DNA from: Aneurinibacillus sp. REN35
Lineage (GTDB): Bacteria; Bacillota; Bacilli; Aneurinibacillales; Aneurinibacillaceae
NCBI RefSeq assembly: GCF_041379945.2
Contig: NZ_JBFTXJ020000002.1
Span: 517,838-581,837, forward strand
Reading direction: 5' to 3'
DNA length: 64,000 nt
Shown here piece by piece: positions 50,943-59,840 of this stretch. Below the pieces are notes generated by a model. The model was given only the letters and a program-made list of their open reading frames with translations, searched no databases and was not told the origin of the DNA. Position numbers and translations under genes: made by a program. How positions within the stretch are numbered: position 1 is the first letter of the stretch; the number at the start of each line of letters is the position of its first letter.

Positions 50943-51722
50943 ATGCAGGAGCACCTTCACGAAAAGTTAGAAAAACATGGAATGCAGCACATTGAACAGC
51001 ATATACTAGACAACCTCCGGCCATCTGTCGCATTGCAGCTTGAAAAAGCGGAGGCTCTGCCCATCGGCACTTCCAAACTGGGCGGATTGCCTGATTTACC
51101 CGAAGGGTGGACAATCCCTGTCTATAATGACAGGCCCCTTACCTTCATCGCACAATACAACTTAAAAGAAATGAATACCGCAGCACCCTCTATGGGTCTG
51201 CCAGAACAAGGCATGCTGTACTTCTTCTATGAAGCGGAGGAACAGCAGGTATGGGGGGAAGCCGATCAGAAAGAAGGGTGGCGTATTCTCTACTATGACG
51301 GACATCTAGAAGCACTCTCCCCTGCCGTATTGCCTGCAGAGGACTATTTTATGCTCTCTTCATGCCGGGTTTACTTTCATCCTACCAAAACGCTTGATGT
51401 AGAAAGCTTGGAGAATCGTATCAATCTAACGGAAGAAGAAGAGGATAAATATTACGAACTCCTAGATGACTTGCATGAATTCAGTCCTTCACATCAAGCA
51501 TTTGGTCATCCGTTTGCAGTACAGAACGATGTGTTCGAAGAATGCGGCTGGTTTTCCGGTCAAGAAAACCGTGAATGGGTTCTGCTCCTTCAGGTCGATT
51601 CAGACGAAGAGAACCTCAATATCATGTGGGGAGATGTCGGTATGATCTATTTCTGCATTCCAAAAGATGCGCTAGCTGAGCGCAAATTTGATCAGGCATG
51701 GTTGATTTATCAGTGCTGTTAA
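50943..51722 (+). CDS. YwqG-like DUF1963 protein
   Basis: A 259-residue cytosolic protein of the DUF1963/YwqG family. Marks are SKLGGLPDLPEGWTIP near residue 45, PLTFIAQYNLKEM, GMLYFFYEAEEQQVWG and GHPFAVQNDVFEE. The family has no fixed function and is common in polymorphic-toxin immunity loci, but no toxin gene is next to it here. The start at 50943 follows AAGGGAGGAACGAATC. Confidence 0.85.
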   Translation: MQEHLHEKLEKHGMQHIEQHILDNLRPSVALQLEKAEALPIGTSKLGGLPDLPEGWTIPVYNDRPLTFIAQYNLKEMNTAAPSMGLPEQGMLYFFYEAEEQQVWGEADQKEGWRILYYDGHLEALSPAVLPAEDYFMLSSCRVYFHPTKTLDVESLENRINLTEEEEDKYYELLDDLHEFSPSHQAFGHPFAVQNDVFEECGWFSGQENREWVLLLQVDSDEENLNIMWGDVGMIYFCIPKDALAERKFDQAWLIYQCC

Positions 51723-51727
51723 TATAA

Positions 51728-51756
51728 AAATCCCCATGGCAACCTAACCATAGGGA
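51728..51756 (-). terminator. Possible cysK terminator
   Basis: TCCCTATGG pairs with CCATGGGGA on the reverse strand (one G-U pair), followed by TTTTTAT. It lies about 170 bases past cysK and next to the end of the convergent gene. Confidence 0.6.
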
Positions 51757-51924
51757 GTAAGATAAGCAGGGAGAAGAGAGGATGTGGAAGGAGACTGTAC
51801 AGTCTTTTTCTGCCTGTTTTTTTCTCCCTTTACAAAAAATCCTGCCTATCGGAATGATTATATAATGAGGTACCATTTCTATGATCATACGGATTTTTTG
51901 TTCCCTCATCAGCTTGTCTCTTGC

Positions 51925-52848
51925 TTATGCGAAAATATCCATACTCAAATACCGTTCACCAGAGTCCGCTGCAATCGCTACAACACGCTTGCCTGCACCC
52001 AGCTTTTTCGCTTCCTGAATCGCTGCGTATACCGCTCCGCCTGCTGATGGTCCGACTAGAATCCCTTCCTTTGCGGCCAAATCCCGCATGGTACGCAGCG
52101 CATCCTCATCTTCACATTGCATAATCTCATCATAGACATTCTGATTCAAAATAGGCGGGATAAAACCCGGGCTCGTACCGACAAGCTTATGTGGCCCAGG
52201 TTCTCCACCGGACAGCACCGGTGATCCCTTCGGTTCGACGACAACAATGCGCAGATCAGGAAGATGCTCCTTGAGTACTTCACCTGTTCCCGTAATGGTT
52301 CCACCCGTTCCTGCCGTAGCCACAAAAGCATCGAGCCTATAATCCATCTGCTGCAATATTTCAATGGCTGTCGTTTTCCGATGAATATCCGGATTAGACA
52401 CGTTTTCAAACTGCATCGGAATAAAACTGTCGGGAATGTCCTCTGCCAGCTCCCTCGCTTTCCGAATGGAACCCGGCATTTTTTCTGCCGCCGGAGTAAG
52501 CACCACTTCCGCTCCGTATGCCCGCAGGATGCTGATACGTTCCTTGGTCATATTGTCAGGCATGACGAGAATGCAGCGATATCCGCGCGCCGCCGCATTC
52601 ATCGCAAGCCCAATCCCTGTATTTCCGCTGGTCGGCTCAATGATCGTCGATCCATCCGCAAGCTGTCCCGCTTTCTCTGCTTCCACAATCATATGATAGG
52701 CGGCCCGGTCTTTGACACTACCGCTTGGATTGAATTTTTCCAGTTTTACATACACTTCGGCATCATCAGGACCACTTAGACGACGCAGCTTAACAATCGG
52801 CGTGTCGCCGATCAATTCATGAATTCCATTTACCACACGTGCACGCAT
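51925..52848 (-). CDS. cysK: Cysteine synthase
   Basis: A 307-residue O-acetylserine sulfhydrylase. The PLP-binding Lys is in NPSGSVKDRAAYHMI. Phosphate loop GTGGTITGTGE and substrate loop EPTSGNTGIGLAM are intact, as is LVGPSAGGAVYAA. It makes cysteine from O-acetylserine and sulfide. The start at 52848 follows AAGAGGTGGGTACA, preferred over a start ten codons earlier. Confidence 0.95.
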   Translation of the reverse strand: MRARVVNGIHELIGDTPIVKLRRLSGPDDAEVYVKLEKFNPSGSVKDRAAYHMIVEAEKAGQLADGSTIIEPTSGNTGIGLAMNAAARGYRCILVMPDNMTKERISILRAYGAEVVLTPAAEKMPGSIRKARELAEDIPDSFIPMQFENVSNPDIHRKTTAIEILQQMDYRLDAFVATAGTGGTITGTGEVLKEHLPDLRIVVVEPKGSPVLSGGEPGPHKLVGTSPGFIPPILNQNVYDEIMQCEDEDALRTMRDLAAKEGILVGPSAGGAVYAAIQEAKKLGAGKRVVAIAADSGERYLSMDIFA

Positions 52849-53002
52849 TGTACCCACCTCTTCTTTCTCTGTTGTCAATTCATCTTAATCCAAGTATACC
52901 GGTAAGCTTATACTATATCCAGTCTTCTCTATGAAGTCGTTATTATATCTCTTTTCAGCCAATCAGCACTGTAACATAATATTATTTATGCTTATTTACC
53001 TA

Positions 53003-53032
53003 TTGACTTTATTTTTTTATTTGTGTTATTAT
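53003..53032 (+). promoter_or_regulatory. Promoter of the CarD gene
   Basis: TTGACT and TATTAT are separated by 18 bases in an AT-rich leader, about 70 bases upstream of the CarD start. Confidence 0.55.
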
Positions 53033-53098
53033 AATTATTTTTGCTTATATATTTCATGTATGATATTCTTACAGAAGATACTTACTGGAGGTGGAGTT

Positions 53099-53587
53099 TT
53101 GTTTCAAATAGGCGATAAAATTGTTTATCCAATGCATGGTGCAGGTGTAATTGAAGCTATAGAAGAAAAAGAGTTTTTAGGAGAGAAACACAAATATTAT
53201 ATTATAAACATGCCCATTGGTAATCTGCAGGTCATGGTTCCAATGGAAAAAGTAGCTATTCTCGGTATACGACTGGCTGCTGATATCCTTACGTTGGAGA
53301 ACGTATTATTTATTTTTCATCATGGAAAATCGAATCAACCAATTTCATGGAACGAACGGTACCGCATCAATATGGATAAAATAAAAACAGGTGATATACA
53401 AGAGGGTGCGGAAGTCGTTCGTGATTTAATGCGTAGAAACGAAGAAAAAATCCTTAATACAAGTGAAAAAAGAATGCTCGACAACGCTAAGAAAATTTTA
53501 ATTAGTGAATTGGTATTAGTCAAAGGCTTAACTGAAAATCAGGCAACTGATTTATTAAATGAAGAGCTAGATCTTAATGATGAGTAG
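53099..53587 (+). CDS. CarD-family RNA polymerase-binding regulator
   Basis: A 162-residue protein. The N-terminal Tudor-like RNA-polymerase-interaction domain is FQIGDKIVYPMHGAGVIEAI and MPIGNLQVMVPMEKV. The rest is helical with GLTENQATDLLNEEL at the end. CarD proteins bind the RNAP beta subunit and stabilise open complexes at promoters. The start is TTG at 53099 with GGAGGTGGAG upstream; the in-frame ATG at 52931 would read an AT-rich leader as protein and is unlikely. Confidence 0.92.
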   Translation: MFQIGDKIVYPMHGAGVIEAIEEKEFLGEKHKYYIINMPIGNLQVMVPMEKVAILGIRLAADILTLENVLFIFHHGKSNQPISWNERYRINMDKIKTGDIQEGAEVVRDLMRRNEEKILNTSEKRMLDNAKKILISELVLVKGLTENQATDLLNEELDLNDE

Positions 53588-53680
53588 TTTTTTTGTGGCT
53601 CAAAAAAAGAAAAATCCTACAGCGACTGTACGCTGCAGGATTGGATGTGTATATATTTACTATTGCGGCCTCTTCAACAC

Positions 53681-54067
53681 CTATTGATCACGCCAGTGGT
53701 GTCCCCAGCCGCCTCCCCAGTGATGACCCCAGAACGGACCACCGCCCCAATGACCACCCCAGAAAGGTCCACCGCCCCAAAACGGACCGCCCCAAAATGG
53801 ACCGCCGCCCCAACCGCCCCAAGGGCCGAACCAGAGACGCTCATCTTCTCCCTGCTGTCCATGATACGCGGCAGGTTGCTGTCCTTGATAGGCAACAGGT
53901 TGAGCATAATATCCGGATTGAGGGTTATATCCAACAGGCTGTGCATAATAACCTGCTGGAGCATTGTATCCAATAGGCTGGCCATAATACCCGGGCTGAC
54001 CATAATATCCGATAGGTTGATCGTTCTGCTCAAATTGCTGTGCCTCTACTTCTTTATTTTCATGCAT
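53681..54067 (-). CDS. GYY-QP and GPFWGG repeat protein, likely spore or envelope structural
   Basis: A 128-residue low-complexity protein. Residues 18-72 repeat Q-P-[IV]-[GA]-Y-x-x-[QP]-x-[GA]-Y-[YH], rich in Tyr, Gln, Gly and Pro. Residues 80-125 repeat GGPFWGG and GHHWGG, rich in Trp, Gly and His. There is no signal peptide or Cys. Such composition is typical of self-assembling coat or matrix proteins. The upstream promoter looks sporulation-specific. The ribosome site is AAAGGGGATAGAGAGC. The function is inferred from composition. Confidence 0.75.
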   Translation of the reverse strand: MHENKEVEAQQFEQNDQPIGYYGQPGYYGQPIGYNAPAGYYAQPVGYNPQSGYYAQPVAYQGQQPAAYHGQQGEDERLWFGPWGGWGGGPFWGGPFWGGGPFWGGHWGGGPFWGHHWGGGWGHHWRDQ

Positions 54068-54110
54068 GCTCTCTATCCCCTTTACTGTATATTAACTTCA
54101 TTCCCCAATC

Positions 54111-54139
54111 AAAATATGCAGCCTAAAAATCGAATGTGC
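54111..54139 (-). promoter_or_regulatory. Sporulation-type (sigma-E/K) promoter
   Basis: On the reverse strand GCACATT-N14-CATATTTT. This fits sigma-E (-35 kmATATT, -10 CATAnnnT) or sigma-K spacing. The start would lie near 54104, about 37 bases before the GYY/GPFW gene. Confidence 0.45.
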
Positions 54140-54315
54140 CATATAAACAAGCCCAAAAATGGGTGATCACCCACACCTTTATCATTCCTTACATTTACAG
54201 TAAAGTGTTTATATACATAACACGCATAAAAAAGATATGGAAGCGCCCAAGGACTCGGTCTGCTTTGTATTTGTTGACTTTATTTTCTGTTTTTCATTTA
54301 TAGGAGGTGTTTATC

Positions 54316-54606
54316 TTGTTACCTCGCCTCAATAAGCTAATAAAAGTGAAACAAAAACATTGGCTTTTACTCGCTCCTCTGTTCTTTTTCGGATTGGCAT
54401 TTGCGCTCATTCTTATACAAAACGCTTCTCCTTCCTCTCATCTACAAGTAAAAACATACGCGTATTTACTCCTATCCGAATATGGATTGCTTTCTCTAGG
54501 CTTGGCGATCCTTGCTGGCGGCATTCTTCAGTATCGACAAAAACAGAGAGGCATTGGGGGTGGATTTATCGCTATTCTCTCCCACTTTTTTAAAGCGAAT
54601 CGTTGA
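54316..54606 (+). CDS. Small membrane protein
   Basis: A 96-residue protein with two membrane helices (about 13-31 and 44-68). The tail is basic (QYRQKQRG). No family is recognised. The TTG at 54316 is chosen with TAGGAGGTG seven bases upstream. It is upstream of a lipoprotein gene on the same strand by 73 bases. Confidence 0.55.
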   Translation: MLPRLNKLIKVKQKHWLLLAPLFFFGLAFALILIQNASPSSHLQVKTYAYLLLSEYGLLSLGLAILAGGILQYRQKQRGIGGGFIAILSHFFKANR

Positions 54607-54679
54607 AGGTGGGGTCTACTAAGTCGTAAAGGGGTAACATATAGTACATTCATCATTTTATCGCATAGGGGGATGCAAA

Positions 54680-55495
54680 ATGATAAACAGATTTCCTTCG
54701 ATTCTGATCCCGATGACACTGGCACTCTCTCTTCCGCTAACAGCCTGCGGAGCCGATAACAACCAACAGCACACAGCACCCATAGAACAAGCGAAACCTC
54801 CGCAGGATGAGCACAACAATAAGGAGGAGAAGCAAGCAGCCGAGCAAAGCACGGAGCAGGCTCACCCTGCTTCCGAGGTCGTTAGTGGGGTCAAAAATAA
54901 ACTGAAGATGACAGGAGCGATCCTTCCTTCTTCCTTTCCCGTTGAGCCTGGTTATCATGTGTCAGCATCTATCGAAGAAAATACCGCCCAATCGTATAAG
55001 GTCATCTTTTATCAAACGAAAAAAGCGATGCCGATCGATGATACATCTCTGCAGCCAAACAAACAGATGCCTGTAATCGCTTCCTTTAGCGCGAAAACAT
55101 ATGAAAATCCAAACCAGACAGCGGATCTTTTTCCGCCGTTTGACGTGGAGAATGGTCCACAAACAATGAATCTCGGTTACGGCATTAAAGGAAGTGCCGA
55201 AGGGGGTGCCGGTCATTCGTATTTGTCCTGGCGTGAAGGAAGGTGGCTTCTTCAGATTGATTCACTTTCACAGGACCAACTGGACAATCAGGCCATTGCC
55301 AAAAAGATGGTTGCTTATCTGGAAGAGCATGCCTTGCCTGCTCCTAAAGACAACGGCCGCGTAAAAGTAACCTACCGGCCGGGAGGCAATGATGTACAGG
55401 TAGTCATCTACTGGCAGAAGGGCCGCGTCGTCTACGAATTAGAAACAGATCAGGTGCCGCTTGACGCATTGCAAATGGCCGTATCAACCAATTAA
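54680..55495 (+). CDS. Putative lipoprotein
   Basis: A 271-residue protein with a lipoprotein signal ending LSLPLTACGA (Cys23). A long Gln/Glu-rich linker (about 25-65) follows, then a globular part with PGYHVSASIEENTAQSYKV and SYLSWREGRWLLQID near the C-terminus. No known domain is evident. It is expected on the outer membrane face. The start follows GGGGGATGCAAA. Confidence 0.75.
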   Translation: MINRFPSILIPMTLALSLPLTACGADNNQQHTAPIEQAKPPQDEHNNKEEKQAAEQSTEQAHPASEVVSGVKNKLKMTGAILPSSFPVEPGYHVSASIEENTAQSYKVIFYQTKKAMPIDDTSLQPNKQMPVIASFSAKTYENPNQTADLFPPFDVENGPQTMNLGYGIKGSAEGGAGHSYLSWREGRWLLQIDSLSQDQLDNQAIAKKMVAYLEEHALPAPKDNGRVKVTYRPGGNDVQVVIYWQKGRVVYELETDQVPLDALQMAVSTN

Positions 55496-55527
55496 CAATA
55501 AAAGATCCACTTATGAATGACTTACAA

Positions 55528-56046
55528 TCATGCCATACTCTCCCGGCAGTCAATCCGGTATTTTTTCTCCAGCTCCGCTAGCTCGCTGCTTATCTCGTAT
55601 GTCTTTGGCTGCATGACAATACAATCGTCTTGTCTCTGTATGTCATGCAGTCTCTTTAGTTGATCCACGACCCCTTGATCAATGAGCACATCCTCCATCT
55701 CCTCTTCAGCCACAAGGACAAGCGGCAGTGAATGGGTAACTTCCTTTTGCCGCCCTCGCGCATCTTCATAATACAGAGAGATTGTAAGGGGATACTCCCC
55801 ACATGGAACGGGATTGCTTGTGTAGATCTCTAGCAGAATATCCTGTCCCTTTGCCGCAGTTCCAAGCAAAATCATCCCTGCTTCATTCTCAAAATAGCCG
55901 GTAAGATTCTCTGCACGACCAATACCATCCGGCATGTATACCTGTATGTGCGCATATTTTACAGGCAGCGGGGGAATGTGAATCCATACATGATTCATTC
56001 CCTCTTCGTTCTCCATTCGTGACTTTGCTAATCGAATATCCAGCAT
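55528..56046 (-). CDS. Protein of unknown function, translationally coupled to MerR gene
   Basis: A 172-residue protein, mostly beta-strand by pattern (MNHVWIHIPPLPVKYAHIQVY, YPLTISLYYEDARGRQKEV) with a helical, acidic C-terminus. It has no family I recognise. Its ATG overlaps the stop of the MerR gene by one base (TAATG), a sign that both are made together. It may be the partner or effector of that regulator. Confidence 0.7.
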   Translation of the reverse strand: MLDIRLAKSRMENEEGMNHVWIHIPPLPVKYAHIQVYMPDGIGRAENLTGYFENEAGMILLGTAAKGQDILLEIYTSNPVPCGEYPLTISLYYEDARGRQKEVTHSLPLVLVAEEEMEDVLIDQGVVDQLKRLHDIQRQDDCIVMQPKTYEISSELAELEKKYRIDCRESMA

Positions 56047-56462
56047 TACTTTGTTTCTCCTTTCAAAATTTGTGAGATCGACGCAATGATTTTTTGTCGG
56101 GTCTCTGCTGAAATATTTGGGCTTACGGTCAGAAACACATCACCACTTACCTGATGCGTCTCATTTTCCATGATGCGATCCGGTTGATAAAACGGCATAT
56201 GATTCCCGATCTTCTCAATCTCCTCTATCGTCAGCGATTTCAGTTTGTCCTGAATGTCTGCCAACGTGTCGCCTGCTTTCGCCAGCGTAAGCACCGCACG
56301 AAAATAATGCAGATGCTCTTCTGTATACACCCGTTTATTTCCTACCAACGTTAATGGGGGAATCATCCCGATCTGCGTATAATACCGAATCGTGCGCAGG
56401 TTGATGTTTTGTCCTTCTTTCTGGAGGATATCGGTAACTTGCTTTGCGGTATACGTATTCAT
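56046..56462 (-). CDS. MerR-family regulator
   Basis: A 138-residue regulator. The HTH reads YTAKQVTDILQKE..NLRTIRYYTQIGMIPP, then the wing with KRVYTEEHLHYFRAVLTL. The remaining 70 residues are a short effector part with no Cys or metal motif. The predicted target is its own promoter. Its stop overlaps the start of the downstream gene. Confidence 0.85.
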   Translation of the reverse strand: MNTYTAKQVTDILQKEGQNINLRTIRYYTQIGMIPPLTLVGNKRVYTEEHLHYFRAVLTLAKAGDTLADIQDKLKSLTIEEIEKIGNHMPFYQPDRIMENETHQVSGDVFLTVSPNISAETRQKIIASISQILKGETK

Positions 56463-56514
56463 CCATACTCCTCATTTCATACAGCTGATCATCTCATATA
56501 CACTTAAGTGATAT

Positions 56515-56534
56515 AGTTACAGTTTACTGTAACT
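56515..56534. promoter_or_regulatory. MerR operator and promoter
   Basis: AGTTACAGT-TT-ACTGTAACT is a perfect 20-bp palindrome. It covers the -10 (TAAACT, 56521-56526) of a promoter whose -35 (TTGACT, 56544-56549) is 17 bases away. It probably autoregulates the MerR gene. Confidence 0.75.
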
Positions 56535-56656
56535 ATTATTTTTAGTCAACCAATCTTTTACATTTTATCAGCAAACGAAATAATTTCTGTATGCCCTAAT
56601 CGTTGGCGTCTTGTATAATAACCATATGCCACACAGATGAAAAGAAAGGGATATGC

Positions 56657-56845
56657 ATGCTGACAAACCAAGAAAAAGACGAGGTTATTTATATGGCGCG
56701 GCAGGTGATGCTGATGCACCGCGATATCGAATGGGAAGGCTGGCAGCAGGTAGTGGAAGACGAACTGCTTGCGCGGGGCTGGTCCATAGAAAAAAAGAAT
56801 GAGGCCCTTAAGCTGGTCGGCCTTTACAAGAAACATACACTGTAA
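56657..56845 (+). CDS. Small hypothetical protein
   Basis: A 62-residue acidic protein: MLTNQEKDEVIYMARQVMLM in front and a helix near EALKLVGLYKKHTL at the end. The start at 56657 follows AAAGAAAGGGATATGC. No family recognised. It is followed by a strong terminator. Confidence 0.65.
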   Translation: MLTNQEKDEVIYMARQVMLMHRDIEWEGWQQVVEDELLARGWSIEKKNEALKLVGLYKKHTL

Positions 56846-56847
56846 CA

Positions 56848-56891
56848 AAAAAGACAACGACCTTGAATTGCTGTAAGGCCGTTGTCTTTTT
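56848..56891. terminator. Convergent terminator
   Basis: AAAGACAACG-A-CCTT pairs with AAGG-C-CGTTGTCTTT, with T/A-runs on both sides. Confidence 0.9.
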
Positions 56892-56899
56892 CTGTATCA

Positions 56900-57646
56900 C
56901 TATTTTGATGCAAAATGCTCTGCGGCAAGGCAAAGAAAATAAGCGAGACCTGTCTGCTGTTCCTCTAGCATCTTTCTATGAAATTCATCTCCTAAAAAGA
57001 AGCGGGATTGAGCCGCAAAATCTGCTGGTTTGATTTCATGACCATGACGCGTAAGAAACGCGAGGTGTTCACTAATAAGCTGGTGTACCTTCGCATCATC
57101 TACATACAGCCCTGCACGTAAAGCCTCGGCCATTCCGTCCATAAAGCGCTTTGCTTCCGCAGCTGTCTCGTTCATTTCTTCAACAGGTATCGAAGAGCCT
57201 TCAAATAGGTCATAGTCATAGTTCTCTTTCAGATACTGCTTCTGCTCCTCCATTGCCTTCTCCCATTCTTCTTCACTATGAAACCCTTCAAACATCGATG
57301 TATGATCCATAACGTCTCCTTTCGCAGTAAACACGATCGATTCATTAATCGTCTGAACTAAACGGTCCAGGCGTTTTTTTCGAGCACAGAGAAGCTCTTT
57401 TTGTTCAGACAAAATGGATAAGCGATTCGGTTTACCATCCAGTAGTTGTTTAATTTTTGAGATAGAGAAATCAAGCTCACGATAAAACAAAATTTCCTGC
57501 AAGCGCTCCAACTCTTTTGTGCTGTACAACCTGTAGCCAGCTTCGCTTACTTTACATGAATACAACAGGCCGATCTTGTGGTAATAATGCAGCGTCTTAA
57601 TGGTGACATTGGCAAGTTCTGACGTCTCTTTTACTGTATACAGCAT
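56900..57646 (-). CDS. MerR-family regulator with TipAS-type ligand domain
   Basis: A 248-residue regulator. The HTH is YTVKETSELANVTIKTLHYYHKIGL followed by the wing RLYSTKELERLQEILFYRE. Residues about 75-110 form the dimer coiled coil. Residues 110-248 are a TipAS antibiotic-recognition domain (AEALRAGLYVDDAKVHQLISEHLAF), as in TipA and Mta. Such proteins sense hydrophobic drugs or peptides and activate export genes. No pump gene is next to it, so autoregulation is the visible target. Confidence 0.9.
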   Translation of the reverse strand: MLYTVKETSELANVTIKTLHYYHKIGLLYSCKVSEAGYRLYSTKELERLQEILFYRELDFSISKIKQLLDGKPNRLSILSEQKELLCARKKRLDRLVQTINESIVFTAKGDVMDHTSMFEGFHSEEEWEKAMEEQKQYLKENYDYDLFEGSSIPVEEMNETAAEAKRFMDGMAEALRAGLYVDDAKVHQLISEHLAFLTRHGHEIKPADFAAQSRFFLGDEFHRKMLEEQQTGLAYFLCLAAEHFASK

Positions 57647-57668
57647 TGTTTTCCCTCCTCAATAAAAC

Positions 57669-57699
57669 ACTGTACAGCCTCCTCTTAGGGGAGAGTCAA
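57669..57699 (-). promoter_or_regulatory. MerR-type promoter with 19-bp spacer
   Basis: On the reverse strand TTGACT and TACAGT are separated by 19 bases. The spacer contains the dyad CTCC-N7-GGAG. Overlong spacers with a dyad are the hallmark of promoters that MerR-family activators untwist. Confidence 0.82.
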
Positions 57700-57734
57700 T
57701 CATCTCTTTTAGATAGAATCAGCATCGGACGATA

Positions 57735-57773
57735 AAAAAAGGAAGACGCTTGTGTATAAGCTTCTCCCTTTTT
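57735..57773 (-). terminator. Terminator of the BsuPI-like gene
   Basis: AAGGGAGAAGCTT pairs imperfectly with AAGCGTCTTCCTT, followed by T-run on the reverse strand. Confidence 0.6.
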
Positions 57774-57781
57774 TCTGCTTG

Positions 57782-58444
57782 TTATGGTGCAGGCAGGTCT
57801 TCTGCTACATGGATGGTGGCCGTATTTTTTATGTCTGTCCCCTTAGCGGTAAGCCAGAACTCTACTTTATACGTCCCTTTGGCAAGCGGAGCCAGGTCTG
57901 CGGTATATGTCTTCTCCTCTCCCTGCTTCAGCGACTCTTTGGAGATTACTTCCGTGAACTGCTTGCCTTCCGAATCCTGCCGGACCTTCTCGCCCTTCTC
58001 ATTCCAAATGATATAATCATATTTTTGCCCCGTATTAAATTGCAAAGTCTGCTCGCGTTCGGTCTGATTCTTTACCGTAAACAGAAGCGTACCCTCTTTA
58101 TAAGCAAGCTTGCTTTCTACTTTCCCTTCCCAAATGCCATCCTTATCTTTAGCCGCAATTGTGACCGTACGACTTTGCGGCGCCCATGTCGCTTCCTGGC
58201 CTAACGCTTCGCTGATAAAGCGGATCGGCACATAGGTTGTATCCTTGTACATCATCGTAAGCGGCAGGTTCTCTTTGCCGTTGTGATATGTACCTGACTT
58301 GCTTTCCTCGCCTACTTTAATCGTAACCGGGGTCAAATCTACCGCAACCTGCGTAAGCGACGATGCCCCATAGCCAACCCCTGCCGTCATGACACTTCCC
58401 AACACTACACCAATGGCTACCGACTTGATGTTTACATTCTTCAT
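57782..58444 (-). CDS. Secreted stalk-domain protein with BsuPI-like domain
   Basis: A 220-residue protein. A signal peptide (SVAIGVVLGSVMTAGVGYGA) precedes a copper-amine-oxidase-type stalk (YVPIRFISEALGQEATW) and a BsuPI-like domain (about 110-215: LLFTVKNQTEREQTLQF, YDYIIWNEKGEKVRQD). BsuPI of B. subtilis inhibits intracellular subtilisin in the cytosol. Here the signal peptide places it outside the cell, so it is unlikely to regulate the intracellular protease encoded in this window. The binding partner is unknown. Confidence 0.82.
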   Translation of the reverse strand: MKNVNIKSVAIGVVLGSVMTAGVGYGASSLTQVAVDLTPVTIKVGEESKSGTYHNGKENLPLTMMYKDTTYVPIRFISEALGQEATWAPQSRTVTIAAKDKDGIWEGKVESKLAYKEGTLLFTVKNQTEREQTLQFNTGQKYDYIIWNEKGEKVRQDSEGKQFTEVISKESLKQGEEKTYTADLAPLAKGTYKVEFWLTAKGTDIKNTATIHVAEDLPAP

Positions 58445-58606
58445 GCTTATCCCTCCCCATTCGGTTACTCTTTTGACGTGATATGTATGCGAAGAGTATG
58501 CATTTTTTTAGGAACCAGCAATTTTCCCGATTGTTTCGCACGGCGTTACCATTCATATTTGCTGCTGATTTCTGCTACAATAGATCGGTGAGGAGTGATA
58601 CATACA

Positions 58607-59713
58607 ATGAAGATAGGATCACACGTTTCATTTTCTAAAAAAGGATTGCTGAACGCGGTAGAAGAAGCCATTAGCTACGGCTCCACCTCGTTCATGGTGT
58701 ATACAGGAGCACCGCAAAACACCCGGCGCAAGCCGATGGAGGACCAGTACGTCGAAGAAGGGCTCGCACTGATGAAAGAATACGGCATCGAGGACATCGT
58801 GGTGCATGCGCCTTACATCATTAATCTCGGATCGTACAAGCCAAGCACGTTCGAGTTGGCGGTGTCTTTCCTTCAGGAAGAAATCAAGCGCGCAGAATAC
58901 ATTGGTGTCAATAATATCGTGCTGCATCCGGGCGCCTATACGGATAAGGACGCAGAATACGGTATCAACCGGATCGCGGAAGGATTAAACGAGGTGCTGC
59001 ACACCGGACAGACAGTCAACATTGCGCTGGAAACAATGGCAGGCAAAGGATCAGAAGTCGGCCGGAACTTTGAAGAATTAGCCGCGATTATCGATAAAGT
59101 CAAGCTGAACGATAAGCTGACGGTATGCTTCGATACGTGCCATACGCACGATGCCGGATATGATCTTGTGAATGATTTTGACGGCGTCATGGAAGCGTTC
59201 GACCGAACCGTGGGCCTTGACCGCCTGGCCGTCTTCCATATTAATGACAGCAAAAACTTCCGTGGGGCTGCCAAGGACCGTCATGCTCCGATCGGCTCCG
59301 GCTTGATCGGCTTTGATGCCATCAACTACATTGTCCATCATGAAGCGGCGCAGGGAAAACCGATCATCCTGGAAACACCGTGGATCGGTAAAAATAAAAC
59401 CGATCAGTCTCCGATGTATGAAGTCGAGATTGCTTTGCTACGCGGCACGGTTCAGGAGCGCTTTTCCGATAATTTTCTGGGCGATGTCGAGACGCTTGGT
59501 GCCTACTTCGCCAGAGAGGGAATCAATCGGCGCGATTATGTCGTACAAAATTGGGAAGTGCTGCAGGACAAGAAGTTAAAGAAGGAAGATCCGCGCGAAC
59601 CGTTAGAGAAGCTGTTTGATATTGTGACGCGGGCGGAATTGCTGCCGGATGAATCCGAGGAAGGCATCAATAAGCGCTTGATCGCCTGGCTGTCGGGCAT
59701 GGATGTAAAATAG
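58607..59713 (+). CDS. nfo: Endonuclease IV-family AP endonuclease with C-terminal extension
   Basis: A 368-residue TIM-barrel enzyme. Metal sites are visible: [58 protein letters not shown] and ILETPW. It cuts at abasic sites in base-excision repair. The usual length is about 300, so the last 70-80 residues (from about 290) are an extra, charged extension. The start at 58607 follows GAGGAGTGATACATACA; a GTG 12 bases earlier lies on the ribosome site. Confidence 0.9.
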   Translation: MKIGSHVSFSKKGLLNAVEEAISYGSTSFMVYTGAPQNTRRKPMEDQYVEEGLALMKEYGIEDIVVHAPYIINLGSYKPSTFELAVSFLQEEIKRAEYIGVNNIVLHPGAYTDKDAEYGINRIAEGLNEVLHTGQTVNIALETMAGKGSEVGRNFEELAAIIDKVKLNDKLTVCFDTCHTHDAGYDLVNDFDGVMEAFDRTVGLDRLAVFHINDSKNFRGAAKDRHAPIGSGLIGFDAINYIVHHEAAQGKPIILETPWIGKNKTDQSPMYEVEIALLRGTVQERFSDNFLGDVETLGAYFAREGINRRDYVVQNWEVLQDKKLKKEDPREPLEKLFDIVTRAELLPDESEEGINKRLIAWLSGMDVK

Positions 59714-59728
59714 GTTTTCCATATAAAA

Positions 59729-59800
59729 GAGGAGCCCATGGCATATCTACATGTCATGAGCTCCTACACAAAAAAACCGCTCCAAAAGAGCGGCTTTTCT
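59729..59800. terminator. Tandem hairpins between nfo and dapA
   Basis: The first hairpin is AGGAGC...GCTCCT (59729-59765), without a T-run. The second, CCGCTC-AAAA-type loop-GAGCGG (59774-59797), has A/T runs on both sides and can end transcription from both genes. Confidence 0.85.
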
Positions 59801-59840
59801 CTGTTTATCTATATATTTTATCTCTCCTGAATCCTACTGC

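Noticed and set aside
53593..54166. Forward-strand frames opposite the GYY/GPFW gene
   Set aside because: They are shadows of the low-complexity repeats on the other strand; only the reverse frame has a ribosome site and regular repeats.
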